A DNA stretch of 64,000 nt, taken from NCBI GenBank assembly GCA_964492335.1, contig CAZBJX010000007.1:1-64000 (forward strand), given 5' to 3'. Positions 41,837 through 50,649 of this stretch are shown piece after piece (within the stretch, counting starts at the first letter, position 1; the number at the start of each line of letters is the position of its first letter). Origin of the DNA: JAFGCL01 sp964492335 (GTDB lineage Bacteria > Chloroflexota > Dehalococcoidia > UBA2247 > RBG-13-53-26). A model generated the notes under the pieces. It ran no database searches. It worked only from the letters and a program-made list of their open reading frames with translations, and had not been told where the DNA came from. The position numbers and the translations under genes were made by a program.

Positions 41837-43681
41837 GTGAGAGCCGTAGAAAGCGAGTTGAGCTTGAGCCCGGAAAGCGGCAGATACCTGGCGGTCGACC
41901 TTGCGGCCCGGAAGTCCGAGGTCCGGGAGGTCCCGGGGCGCTGGCTCAGGGACTACCTGGGCGGCCTGGGGCTGGCCACCCGGCTGTACCTGGAGTGCTC
42001 CGGGGCGGGCGCCGACGCCCTGGGCCCGGACAACCCCATCGTCTTCGCCTGCGGCCCGCTCTCCGGCACCATGGCCCCGGCCTCCGCCGGCCACGCCGTG
42101 GTCACCCGGTCGCCCGCCACCGGCTTCCTCTACGGCTCTTTGTCCTTTGGGCTGTGGTCACTGGCCCTGGCCAGGACCGGCTGCGACGCCGTGGTCATCA
42201 CCGGCGCCGCCGCCTCGCCCGTGTACCTGCTCATCGATGATAGCCGGGTGCACTTCCGGCAGGCAGGGCCCCTGACGGGGCAGGGATGCCCGCAGACGGC
42301 GGCCGCCATCAGGCGCCAGTCCGGAGACAGCCGGGTCCAGGTGGCCTGCATCGGCCCGGCGGGCGAGTCCCGGGCCCGCCTGGCCACCATCAGCGATGGC
42401 TACCGCCTTCCCCACCGGGGCGGGGCGGGGGCCGTAATGGGGGCCAAGAACCTCAAGGCCATCGTCGTCCGCGGCACCCGGCCGGCGGCGGTGGCGGACA
42501 TCGACGCCATGCGGGAGTACGCCCTGGAACTGGCTGCCGGGCTGCGCCGCCGGGCAGCCGAGGGCGGCGGGCTCGCGCCCGGGGCATGCCTGCTCCCCGG
42601 CGGTGGCGGATGCCATGTGCCGGCGAGAAACTACCGGCAGTCCATCCCCGGCGGAGTGGCCAGCCTGGCCGCGGAATGCACCGCGCAGGGGCGCCTGATC
42701 AGGGCCATCGCCTGCCCGGCCTGCCCCGTCGCCTGCCAGCACGTCTACCGGCTGACGGATGACCCGCGCTCCGACGAGCAGGCGGTGCTGGACGACGATT
42801 CTCTGGCCGCGCTGGGCCCGCTGTGCGGGGTGTTCCACCTGCCGGTCATCCTCAAGGCCGTCGAACTCTGCCAGTTCTACGGCCTGGACCCCGTGAGCAC
42901 CGGGGCGGCCGTCGCCTGGGCCATGGAGTGCTTCGAGCAGGGCATGGTCTCCAGCAAGGACACTCAGGGCCTGGACCTCTCCTTCGGGAGCGCCGACGGG
43001 CTGGTGGAGACGGTGCGCCTCATGGGGCGGCGGGCCGGCATCGGCGGCATGCTGGCCGACGGCGTGCGCAGCGCCTCGAACGCGCTCGGCCAGGGCTCCG
43101 GGGACTGGGCCATGCATGTCCGGGGGCTGGAGATGGTCGTTTGCGATCCCCGCACACAGCCGGGCCTGGCACTGCGCCTGGCAGCCGGCCTGCGGCCGCT
43201 GACCATCGGCGACACCGACGAAGGCCCGCGGCCGGACATCAGGGCCCGGGAGGACCTCGCGGGCGGCGGCGACTGCCTGGCCGTCTGCCCCCGCGCGCGC
43301 CGGTATTTCCAGGACTTCCCGGCGCAGGCCGCCCGGATGTACACGCTGGCCACCGGCATGCCCCTGGGCCCGGCCGAGCTCAGGCTGGCCGGCGAGAGGG
43401 CCAACACCCTGACCAGGGCCATCGACATCCGCGATGGCCGGCTGCCGGCTGACGACCGGCTGCCGCCGCGCCTGCTCCGTGAGCCGCCGGACACCGGGGA
43501 GGCGGCGGGGGCGGTAGTCTCCGAGAAGGGCCTGGCGGCCGCCCTGGACGGCTACTACCGGGAGCGCGGCTGGGGCCCGGACGGAAGCCCGCCGGGCGAG
43601 GAGCTCGCGACGCTCGGCATGGACGATGTGCGCCAGAAGCTGAAAGGAAACGGGCATGGAGCGCCGCCACATACTGTGTGA
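41837..43681 (+). CDS. aldehyde ferredoxin oxidoreductase (second copy)
   Basis: A 614-residue AFOR. YLAVDLAARKSEVREVPG opens the pterin domain and GAVMGAKNLKAIVV is the conserved pterin segment. Cluster ligands C293, C296, C300 (ACPACPVAC) and C484 (DCLAVC) are present. It is clearly diverged from the copy at 3020, for example with a Gly-rich loop around residue 255. GTG at 41837 is used but the ribosome binding site (GAGGTGG) is very close, so the start may lie a few codons downstream. The 3' end overlaps the polyferredoxin gene by 26 nt, matching two-subunit AORs such as AorAB. Likely substrates are aldehydes from amino-acid oxidation. Confidence 0.88.
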   Translation: MRAVESELSLSPESGRYLAVDLAARKSEVREVPGRWLRDYLGGLGLATRLYLECSGAGADALGPDNPIVFACGPLSGTMAPASAGHAVVTRSPATGFLYGSLSFGLWSLALARTGCDAVVITGAAASPVYLLIDDSRVHFRQAGPLTGQGCPQTAAAIRRQSGDSRVQVACIGPAGESRARLATISDGYRLPHRGGAGAVMGAKNLKAIVVRGTRPAAVADIDAMREYALELAAGLRRRAAEGGGLAPGACLLPGGGGCHVPARNYRQSIPGGVASLAAECTAQGRLIRAIACPACPVACQHVYRLTDDPRSDEQAVLDDDSLAALGPLCGVFHLPVILKAVELCQFYGLDPVSTGAAVAWAMECFEQGMVSSKDTQGLDLSFGSADGLVETVRLMGRRAGIGGMLADGVRSASNALGQGSGDWAMHVRGLEMVVCDPRTQPGLALRLAAGLRPLTIGDTDEGPRPDIRAREDLAGGGDCLAVCPRARRYFQDFPAQAARMYTLATGMPLGPAELRLAGERANTLTRAIDIRDGRLPADDRLPPRLLREPPDTGEAAGAVVSEKGLAAALDGYYRERGWGPDGSPPGEELATLGMDDVRQKLKGNGHGAPPHTV

Positions 43682-44090
43682 CAGGGACAAGTGCACCGGC
43701 TGCATGATCTGCGAGTTCGCCTGCTCGGCGGCGAGGGAGGGGCGGTTCGATCTGGAGCTGTCCCGGATCAGGGTGCTCCGGGCCACGCCCACGCTCATCG
43801 ATGCGGTGGCCTGCCGTTTCTGCCGCCACACCCCCTGCGTCACGGAGTGCCCCCGGGGCGCCCTGGGCATCGATGAGGCCTCGTGGACCCTGGCCCTGGA
43901 CAAGGCCCGCTGCGCCGGCTGCGGCTGGTGCCTGGAGGCCTGCCCCTTCGGGGCCATAGGGATGGACGAGAGCACCAAGACCATCATCGTCTGCGATCTG
44001 TGCCAGGACCTGGACCAGCCCCAGTGCATCCGGGCCTGCCCCCAGCAGGCGCTCAGCCTCCACGTGCCCGGCGCGGCGTCGGGCCGCTAG
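43656..44090 (+). CDS. four-cluster [4Fe-4S] electron-transfer subunit for AFOR
   Basis: A 144-residue HycB/AorA-type polyferredoxin with four Cys sets: CTGCMICEFAC, CRFCRHTPCVTECP, CAGCGWCLEACP and CDLCQDL...QCIRACP, enough for four [4Fe-4S] clusters. It begins inside the 3' end of the AFOR gene, so the two products are made together and probably form a complex passing electrons to ferredoxin or NAD via another unit. It is the last gene of the run starting at livK. Confidence 0.92.
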   Translation: MERRHILCDRDKCTGCMICEFACSAAREGRFDLELSRIRVLRATPTLIDAVACRFCRHTPCVTECPRGALGIDEASWTLALDKARCAGCGWCLEACPFGAIGMDESTKTIIVCDLCQDLDQPQCIRACPQQALSLHVPGAASGR

Positions 44091-44213
44091 CTAGCCGCCC
44101 CGGGCGCCGGCCGCCTTCCGGGGCCGCTCCCCCGCGGCGCCGCCCCCGCATCAAGGCCGTCTCCCAACTGTGATCATCTCGTGACCTCTTCCTCGTGCGA
44201 GCAGACTGTTGCC

Positions 44214-44255
44214 GTCAAGCAAGACTTGACAGCCGGACACCCCCGGACCTATACT
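44214..44255 (+). promoter_or_regulatory. marR-RND promoter with inverted-repeat operator
   Basis: TTGACA at 44226-44231 and TATACT at 44250-44255 have an 18-bp spacer. The inverted repeat GTCAAG-N5-CTTGAC (44214-44230) covers the -35. This is a plausible site for the MarR protein encoded immediately downstream. Confidence 0.65.
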
Positions 44256-44272
44256 TCCGCACATGGAACCTT

Positions 44273-44797
44273 ATGGCCGCAACACGTGACGTGATCCGGG
44301 AGGAGCCGCATCGGCCAGATGATCAGGCGCCCCTGTTCCTGCAGTGTCTCGCGGAGGTGCTCCGCGGAATCGCCCCCATGCCCCCCGAGGTGATGGTCCG
44401 CCTGGGGCAGGCCCTTAAGGATATCATGGCCGACCCTCACACTCAGCCGGCAGCCGAGCCGCCCAATTTCTATCGCATGGCCATATTGCTGACCCAGGAC
44501 CCCCGGCCAACCATGGGCGAGCTCAGCGAGTACCTCTCCCTCCCCGTGTCCACTGTGAGCCGCCTGGTAAGCCAGCTGGAGGAGCGCGGATACGTGGAGA
44601 GGCTGCCCGACCCGGCGGACGGCAGGGTGGTGCGGGTGGCCATGACCAATGGGGCCACGGAGCTCTACGAGGCCTTCGGCAGCCGTGCGGCCCGCAATGC
44701 ACAGAAGGTCCTGGGCTGCCTCACGCCGGAGGAGCGGACCATCTTGCTCATCCTGCTGGTCAAGCTGGCCTCCAATCTGGACCAGGAGACGGCATGA
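44273..44797 (+). CDS. MarR-family transcriptional regulator
   Basis: A 174-residue winged-helix regulator. The helix-turn-helix and wing are TMGELSEYLSLPVSTVSRLV then SQLEERGYVERLPDPADGRVVRVAMT. N- and C-terminal helices give the dimer interface. ATG at 44273 lies about 11 nt from the predicted transcription start. The RND pump gene follows 69 bp later, so the regulator probably represses its own operon and responds to a hydrophobic or toxic ligand. Confidence 0.92.
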   Translation: MAATRDVIREEPHRPDDQAPLFLQCLAEVLRGIAPMPPEVMVRLGQALKDIMADPHTQPAAEPPNFYRMAILLTQDPRPTMGELSEYLSLPVSTVSRLVSQLEERGYVERLPDPADGRVVRVAMTNGATELYEAFGSRAARNAQKVLGCLTPEERTILLILLVKLASNLDQETA

Positions 44798-44866
44798 TCC
44801 CCGCCACCCGCCATGAACTGTTTCCAGGGGCGGAAATACCCGCCAGGCGACTGAAAGGAGCATTCG

Positions 44867-47800
44867 ATGTGGCATCTGACTAGGGCGGCCCTGCACAACC
44901 GGCTGGTGACCCTGGGCATCGTGGTGGTCCTGGTGGGCCTCTCTATGTGGGCCCTCCTGGGCCTCCAGCAGGAACTGATACCGGACATCGAGCTGCCGTA
45001 TATCACGGTGCTGACCGTCTACCCCCAGGAGCCGGCGGACGTGGTGGCGGCTGAAGTCAGCACGCCGCTGGAGCAGGCAATATGGGAGCGCTGGGGAGGA
45101 AAGGGCCTGAAGCACCTGTACTCCACCTCGGCGGAGAGCATGTCCATGATCATGGCGGAGTTCGAGTTCGGCACCGGGATGGACCAGGTCTCCGACTCCT
45201 TCGAGATGCTGATCCGCCAGGCGGATCTGCCGCCGAAGGTGGCGGGGGCGGTGGAGCTGGTCCCTGATCTGAAGGAGAACCCCTCGGTCATCCCCATCAA
45301 CATCGCGGGCATCATGCCCCTGGTGGTCTTCAGCCTTAGCGGCGATGCCACCCCCGCGGAGCTCAAGGCCGTGGCCGAGGCGGACATCGTCCCGGCCCTC
45401 TCCGAGATCGAGGGCGTCCTCAGCGTGGACACGGCCGGTGGCGAGAACGACCGGGTCATCATTACCCTTGACCCGGAGGAGATGGACCGGCACGGCCTGT
45501 CCGCATCGCGGATAATCGGCGCGCTCCCGCCCGAGTACCAGGCCGCGAGCCGAGAATCCCTGGCGGCCCAGGTCGCGGGCACGCCGCTGGGGATGGACAA
45601 CGTGACCCTGGGCACCATGGCCACGGTGGACCTGGGACCAACGTCCGCCATCACCCGGACCAACGGCAAGCCCAGCCTGACGATAAGCGTCTACCAGGCC
45701 AAGGGGGCCAACACGGTCAGCACGGCCAATGCCGTGGTCGACAGGGCCAACCAGCTGGCTGCGGGCCTCGGCGGCGGGCTGGAGATGGGCACCGTCATGG
45801 ACCAGTCCGAGTTCATTGAGAAGAGCATCCACACGCTGGTGGAGAAGGCGCTGATCGGCGGCGCCCTGGCCGTGGTCATCGTCTTCCTGTTCCTGATGGC
45901 AGTGCGCGCCTCGCTGGTGACGGCCATCTCCATCCCCATCAGCGTGCTCCTCGGCTTCGGGGCCATGTACGTGTTCAACCTCACCATCAATATCCTGACC
46001 CTTTCCGCCATGTCCATCGCCGTGGGCCGCCTCATCGACGACAGCATCGTCATCGTGGAGGTCATCTACCGCCGCCTCCAGAGCGGTGAGTCCTTCAGAG
46101 AGGCGGCCATCGGCGGGGCCAAAGAGGTGGCCACGCCGATCACGGCGGCCACCCTGGCCACGGTGGCCATCTTCCTGCCCCTGGCCTTCGTTGGCGGCAT
46201 AGTGGGCGAGCTCTTCGTGCCCTTCGCCCTGACGGTGACCTTCGCCATGCTGGCCTCGCTGCTGGTGGCGCTGATGGTAGTGCCGGCGCTGTCCAACTTC
46301 CTGGTGGGCGGGAGGGCCAAGCCCAGGACGAAGGATTCCTGGTATGAGAAGGCCTACGTCCCGGTGCTCAAATGGTCCCTGGGGCACCGCGCCATCACGC
46401 TGGTGATCGCCACGGCGCTGTTCCTGGGCAGCCTGGGGCTGCTGGCCGTTATCGGCACCTCGTTCATGTCCGGCATGAGCGAGGAGACCGTCACCGTGGA
46501 GGTCCAGATGCCTCCGGGGACCGACATCGGGGCCACCAGCGACGTGGCCGCCGGGGTCGAGGCCATCCTGGCCGGGTACGACCAGGTGAAGACGTACTAC
46601 TCCACCGTGGGCACCTCCACCTCCCTGATGGGGGCCATGAGCGCCGCCTCGGGCGGCGGCTCCAATACCGCCCAGATCACCGCGTATCTCAAGCCCGGGA
46701 CGGATGTAGACCGGACGGCCGAGTCCCTGCGCGCCGATTGCCAGGGCCTTCCGGGAGGCGATGGGATAGTGGTCTCCACCTCGATGGGGGCCGATATTGG
46801 CTTCTCCGGCGTGGAGATCTCGATCCAGGGAGACGATCCCGAGGCCATTGCCGCGACGGCCAAGGAGCTCTTTGACGCGCTCCAGGAAGTGGACGGCGTG
46901 GCCAACCTGGCCAGCGAACTGACCATGATGGTGCCCAAGCTGGATATCCGGGCCAACCAGCAGAAGATATTCGACCTGGGTCTCTCCGCCGAGCAAATAG
47001 GGCTGCTGACCCAGGAGTACTACCTGCTGACGAACGGCGGCGATCTGCCCGGCCACCAGGCCGTGGCCGCCGGGGTGGGCTACGGCCTCCACATGGACAG
47101 CGTGGCCGCCCGGCTGACCACCGTCGAGCAGGCGGGCGCCCTCCCCATCGGCTGGCCGCCCCGGCCCCTGGCGGAGGTGGCCGATGTGGCCCTGGTGCAG
47201 GTGCCCACCCACATCAGCCACACCGACCTGAAACTCTCGGGGACCATCAGCGGCGCCATAACGAAGAAGGATGTGGGCGCGGTCAACGCCGCGGTGGAGG
47301 GGAAGATCGCCAGCCTGTCACCGCACGAGGGCGTCGAGGTCAAGATCGCCGGCATCACCGAGATCATGAACGAGTCCCTCGGCCGCCTGAGCTATGCCAT
47401 CCTGGCGGCCGTCTTCGTCTCCTTCCTGGTGGTGGCCATCACCCTGCGGTCCGTGCTCAACCCCCTGATCATCATGGTCAGCCTGCCCCTGGCGATCATC
47501 GGGGCCTCCCTGGGGCTGCTCCTCGGCGGCTACACGCTGGGCGTATCGGGAATGATGGGCATGCTGATGCTGGTGGGCATCGTGCTGACCAACGCCATCG
47601 TCCTCATCGCCGTAGTAGAGCAGCTGCGCCAGAAGGGTCTGAGCACCTACGACGCGCTCATCCAGGGGGGGAAGACCAGGCTGCGCCCCATCCTGATGAC
47701 GGCGCTGACCACCATCTTCGCCATGGTCCCGCTGGCCCTGGGGGTGGAGTCGGGAACGGTCATCGCCGGAGAGCTGGCGGTGGTGGTCATCGGAGGCATG

Positions 47801-47932
47801 TTCAGCTCCACGCTGCTCACCCTGGTGGTGATACCGGTGCTCTACAGCCTCAGCGACCGCCTGCGGCGGCACCCGGCGCCGGTGAAGGTGGCCCCGGACG
47901 ATGCCGGGTCAGGGGGACCAGCCGGATCGTAG
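44867..47932 (+). CDS. RND-family multidrug efflux-type transporter (AcrB/HAE1-like)
   Basis: A 1021-residue, 12-segment RND transporter. The first membrane helix is followed by QQELIPDIELPYITVLTVYP. The proton-relay region in TM4 is SAMSIAVGRLIDDSIVIVEV, with Asp-Asp as in AcrB D407/D408, and TM10-12 contain GMLMLVGIVLTNAIVLIAVV. It is a full-length HAE/HME-type protein. No membrane fusion protein or outer-membrane channel gene is adjacent, in keeping with a single-membrane cell or a lipid/solute exporter acting alone. A GAAAGGAG site precedes the ATG. Confidence 0.93.
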   Translation: MWHLTRAALHNRLVTLGIVVVLVGLSMWALLGLQQELIPDIELPYITVLTVYPQEPADVVAAEVSTPLEQAIWERWGGKGLKHLYSTSAESMSMIMAEFEFGTGMDQVSDSFEMLIRQADLPPKVAGAVELVPDLKENPSVIPINIAGIMPLVVFSLSGDATPAELKAVAEADIVPALSEIEGVLSVDTAGGENDRVIITLDPEEMDRHGLSASRIIGALPPEYQAASRESLAAQVAGTPLGMDNVTLGTMATVDLGPTSAITRTNGKPSLTISVYQAKGANTVSTANAVVDRANQLAAGLGGGLEMGTVMDQSEFIEKSIHTLVEKALIGGALAVVIVFLFLMAVRASLVTAISIPISVLLGFGAMYVFNLTINILTLSAMSIAVGRLIDDSIVIVEVIYRRLQSGESFREAAIGGAKEVATPITAATLATVAIFLPLAFVGGIVGELFVPFALTVTFAMLASLLVALMVVPALSNFLVGGRAKPRTKDSWYEKAYVPVLKWSLGHRAITLVIATALFLGSLGLLAVIGTSFMSGMSEETVTVEVQMPPGTDIGATSDVAAGVEAILAGYDQVKTYYSTVGTSTSLMGAMSAASGGGSNTAQITAYLKPGTDVDRTAESLRADCQGLPGGDGIVVSTSMGADIGFSGVEISIQGDDPEAIAATAKELFDALQEVDGVANLASELTMMVPKLDIRANQQKIFDLGLSAEQIGLLTQEYYLLTNGGDLPGHQAVAAGVGYGLHMDSVAARLTTVEQAGALPIGWPPRPLAEVADVALVQVPTHISHTDLKLSGTISGAITKKDVGAVNAAVEGKIASLSPHEGVEVKIAGITEIMNESLGRLSYAILAAVFVSFLVVAITLRSVLNPLIIMVSLPLAIIGASLGLLLGGYTLGVSGMMGMLMLVGIVLTNAIVLIAVVEQLRQKGLSTYDALIQGGKTRLRPILMTALTTIFAMVPLALGVESGTVIAGELAVVVIGGMFSSTLLTLVVIPVLYSLSDRLRRHPAPVKVAPDDAGSGGPAGS

Positions 47933-47935
47933 GCT

Positions 47936-47950
47936 GCCGGAAGGTCCGGC
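47936..47950. terminator. bidirectional hairpin between converging genes
   Basis: GCCGGA-AGG-TCCGGC is a perfect 6-bp stem with a 3-nt loop between the RND and acyl-CoA synthetase stops. There is no T-run on either strand, so it is only a candidate. Confidence 0.35.
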
Positions 47951-47977
47951 CACGTCACGGGCCTCCAGCACGGCCGG

Positions 47978-49426
47978 CTAGGGAACGGGCCGGCGGCTCT
48001 GCCGCTGGCAGTAGCCCAGGTACCGGCTGATGGCCCGGGCCGCCCGGTAGACGGAGGGGTAGAAGGCCACCCTGCGCTCCGCGCAGGCCTGGCGCGTTTC
48101 CGTCAGGGACTGCAGGCCGATGTCGCTCTCCACGCCGTGCACGATCACCGCCTTGGGCTTGGTCAGGCCCTTGAAGGTCTCCAGCGTGTGCAGCCTCATC
48201 ATGCTTATGTACTGGAGGATGGTCTGGCTCTGCAGGGCCTCTATGTCCGGGGCGATCTGCCACAGCAGCATGTCAGCCTCGTCCCAGGCGTCGAGCCGGC
48301 GCATCATGTCGGTGAAGTCGCGCGCGTAGTGGCCCGGGTCCACCGGGTTCCGGAGCATGGTGCCGGCGGTGGTCAGCGAGCCGGCCAGCTCCGCCCTCAG
48401 CTTCTCCGGGATGGGGGGCAGGACCAGCCCGCCCGCCTCGCACTCATCCGATGCCCGCACCCCGGCCCCGCCACCCACGCCGAACAGCACCGCCCGGGGC
48501 CCCGCGGGGAGAGCGAAGAAGGCGAAGGTGGTCATGAGGTCCGCCATCTGCTCGAAGTCCTCCACCCGGATGGCGCCCGTCTGCCGGAGCATGCTGTTCC
48601 AGATCGAGTCGTCGCCGGCCAGGGCCCCTGTGTGAGTGCTCGCCCCCCGCCTGCCCGCCTCGGTGTTGCCCTTCTTGATGATAATCGTCGGCTTGCGGGC
48701 CGCCGCCTTCGCCAGCACTCTGGCCAGGCCCGGCCCGTCCTTCGCCCCCTCCAGGTAGGCCCCGATGATCTCCGTGTCGGGATCGTCCGCCAGGTAGTCC
48801 AGGAGGTCGATCTCGTCCACGTCGCTGGCATTGCCGTAGCTGACCACCTTGCTGAACCGCACCCCCCGCGCGCCTGCCGCCCGCACCAGCAGCAGCGTGT
48901 AGCTCCCGCTCTGGGAGATGAAGGCCACATTCCCCGGCTCCCTGGGGAAGTCGGGGCCGTAGGTCATGCCCATCTTCGGGTGGTAGACCCCCATGCAGTT
49001 GGGGCCGATCAGGCGGACGCCGCCGGCCCGGGCCAGCCTCACCAGCTCGGCCTGCAGCTCGCCCTCCCGGGCGAGGCCGGTCTCGGCGAAGCCGGCCGTA
49101 TACAGATGGAGGCCCCTGACGCCCTTGGCCGCGCAGTCCCGCACCAGCCCGGGGGTGGCGTGCGCGGGTATGATGCAGATCACGTAGTCCAGCGGGCCGG
49201 GGATGTCCCGCACGCTGCGGTAGACCTTCAGGCCGCGCACGCTGTCTCCCCTGGTATTGACGGGATAGACGCGGCCGGGGTAGCCCCACTCGATCAGCGT
49301 GTACATGAAGATCTGGGTGTGGGCGTTGAACGATGCGCCTGTGGGGGCGCCCGGCGCCGCCACAGGGCTGTCCGTGGCGCCGACCACCGCGATGGAAGCG
49401 GGGTTGAAGATAGCGTCGAGCGACAT
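47978..49426 (-). CDS. ADP-forming acyl-CoA synthetase, alpha-type subunit (copy 3)
   Basis: A 482-residue third paralogue. SIAVVGATDSPVAAPGAPTG is the CoA-binding loop, with GPNCMGVYHP, SQSGSYTLLLVRAA and phosphohistidine H265 in STHTGALAG. It again lacks an ATP-grasp domain or a neighbouring beta subunit. The ATG at 49426 has only GAGCGAGAGA upstream, and a TACAAT -10 (49445-49440, minus strand) lies 13 bp away, so the leader is short. It appears monocistronic and divergent from the unknown gene at 49616. Confidence 0.86.
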   Translation of the reverse strand: MSLDAIFNPASIAVVGATDSPVAAPGAPTGASFNAHTQIFMYTLIEWGYPGRVYPVNTRGDSVRGLKVYRSVRDIPGPLDYVICIIPAHATPGLVRDCAAKGVRGLHLYTAGFAETGLAREGELQAELVRLARAGGVRLIGPNCMGVYHPKMGMTYGPDFPREPGNVAFISQSGSYTLLLVRAAGARGVRFSKVVSYGNASDVDEIDLLDYLADDPDTEIIGAYLEGAKDGPGLARVLAKAAARKPTIIIKKGNTEAGRRGASTHTGALAGDDSIWNSMLRQTGAIRVEDFEQMADLMTTFAFFALPAGPRAVLFGVGGGAGVRASDECEAGGLVLPPIPEKLRAELAGSLTTAGTMLRNPVDPGHYARDFTDMMRRLDAWDEADMLLWQIAPDIEALQSQTILQYISMMRLHTLETFKGLTKPKAVIVHGVESDIGLQSLTETRQACAERRVAFYPSVYRAARAISRYLGYCQRQSRRPVP

Positions 49427-49538
49427 TCTCTCGCTCTAGATTGTACGCGCCCGCCGCAGCGCCTGGCAAGCAAAGGCCGCCCCCGACGGCCGGCCGGCGA
49501 GGCCGGCAATCCGGGTCGCCTGCCGACGGCAGCCCGGG

Positions 49539-49568
49539 TTGAACAGTCCCCGCCCCGCATGCTACAGT
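49539..49568 (+). promoter_or_regulatory. promoter of the unknown gene at 49616
   Basis: TTGAAC at 49539-49544 and TACAGT at 49563-49568 with an 18-bp spacer lie 47 bp before the GTG start. Confidence 0.5.
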
Positions 49569-49615
49569 CTCTACAGCGCCCTCTATCCCGCTGCGGCGCA
49601 GGGAGGCCCGTAGAA

Positions 49616-50527
49616 GTGCAATACATCGTCACGCTGGGCAGCACCATCGAAGTCATCAAGAAGACCTACTTCGCCAACGAAGGCGACTACTACGAGAAGT
49701 CATACTGGCCCCTGCTCAAGGAAAGGTTCCCCGCCTGCGAGGACTTCTGGAGGCACTTCGTGGTGCCCATCACCAGGAGAATGGAGGCCAATGTCACCGA
49801 CCAGCGCCAGAGGACCCTGCCCAGGAAGCACGTCTCCGAGGACCTGGTGGACCTGGCCTCGCTCCACTACTCCATGTTCATGCACCTGGTCTGCGCCTAT
49901 GACCACATGATGAGCCCCAAGCTGGGGTCCTTCGAGGACTTCTACGTCCACCTGGCCGCAGCCTGCGACCTGGCGGAGGACTTCCTGGTGGGGCTGTACC
50001 TGGTCATCCTGGAGAGCGTCGGCGGCAGGGCCAATGTCTCCCTGCTGGCCAGGCGCGAGGACTCCCAGTTGCCGGCGGAAGACCCGGGAGACGCCGGCCC
50101 CGGCAAGCCCGCTCCCGCCCCGGAGCCCTCCGGCGGCAGGCAGGGCCTGCTGGACGACTACTTCGGCGCATCGGAGGAATGGAAGCAGTACAAGTACCAG
50201 TCCCGCAGGGTCCGGGAGTACCGGGATGCCATACTGCGAAACATCCAGATCGGCCGCGTGGTGTTCGCCGGGGACATGGCCCTGGTGCCCCGAAAGGAGC
50301 ACATCCAGGACTACCGGAGGTGGCCCGCCGTGCACCTGGCCGCCGAAGACCCGGGGCGCCTGCAGAGTCATTTCATCGTCATGAAAGAGCAGATGATGCA
50401 GGACATCGAGACCGTGGAAGCCCTGCTCAACAAGCTGTGGCAACGGCCGACGGCCGACATGAAGTGGCTGTTCTTCGATGACAAGAACGCCATCGTCCTG
50501 GGGAAGTTCCAGATCACCCCCACCTAG
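49616..50527 (+). CDS. hypothetical protein, family not recognised
   Basis: A 303-residue soluble protein. No signal peptide or membrane helix. It is charged and aromatic-rich and looks mainly helical (YYEKSYWPLLKERFPACEDF, VDLASLHYSMFMHLVCAYDH, IVMKEQMMQDIETVEALLNK). A Pro/Gly-rich linker around residues 150-175 (AEDPGDAGPGKPAPAPEPSG) separates two parts, suggesting two domains. GTG at 49616 follows GGGAGG with 9 nt spacing and has its own promoter. The neighbours are an acyl-CoA synthetase (divergent) and DAHP synthase, which do not suggest a role. I cannot assign a function. Confidence 0.7.
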   Translation: MQYIVTLGSTIEVIKKTYFANEGDYYEKSYWPLLKERFPACEDFWRHFVVPITRRMEANVTDQRQRTLPRKHVSEDLVDLASLHYSMFMHLVCAYDHMMSPKLGSFEDFYVHLAAACDLAEDFLVGLYLVILESVGGRANVSLLARREDSQLPAEDPGDAGPGKPAPAPEPSGGRQGLLDDYFGASEEWKQYKYQSRRVREYRDAILRNIQIGRVVFAGDMALVPRKEHIQDYRRWPAVHLAAEDPGRLQSHFIVMKEQMMQDIETVEALLNKLWQRPTADMKWLFFDDKNAIVLGKFQITPT

Positions 50528-50598
50528 CCCGGCAGCCAGGCGGCTTCGGGCCGCAGGCAACCGGCCGGCGCGCCGGACAGGACCGCCCTCTGCACCGC

Positions 50599-50628
50599 TT
50601 GGTCTTCAGCGCGCCAGCGTGCTATCAT
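50599..50628 (+). promoter_or_regulatory. promoter of DAHP synthase copy 1
   Basis: TTGGTC at 50599-50604 and TATCAT at 50623-50628 with an 18-bp spacer give a leader of about 15 nt that still includes GGAG before the ATG. Confidence 0.5.
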
Positions 50629-50649
50629 CTTTCTTGTGGAGCAGCGCGC

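Noticed and set aside
44249..47221. 990-codon minus-strand frame across marR and the RND gene
   Set aside because: It is His/Gly/Asp/Arg-rich low complexity antisense to a clear RND transporter.
48137..49615. N-terminal extension of the unknown protein at 49616 back to 48137
   Set aside because: The extension is antisense to acyl-CoA synthetase copy 3; a promoter and GGGAGG site support the GTG at 49616.
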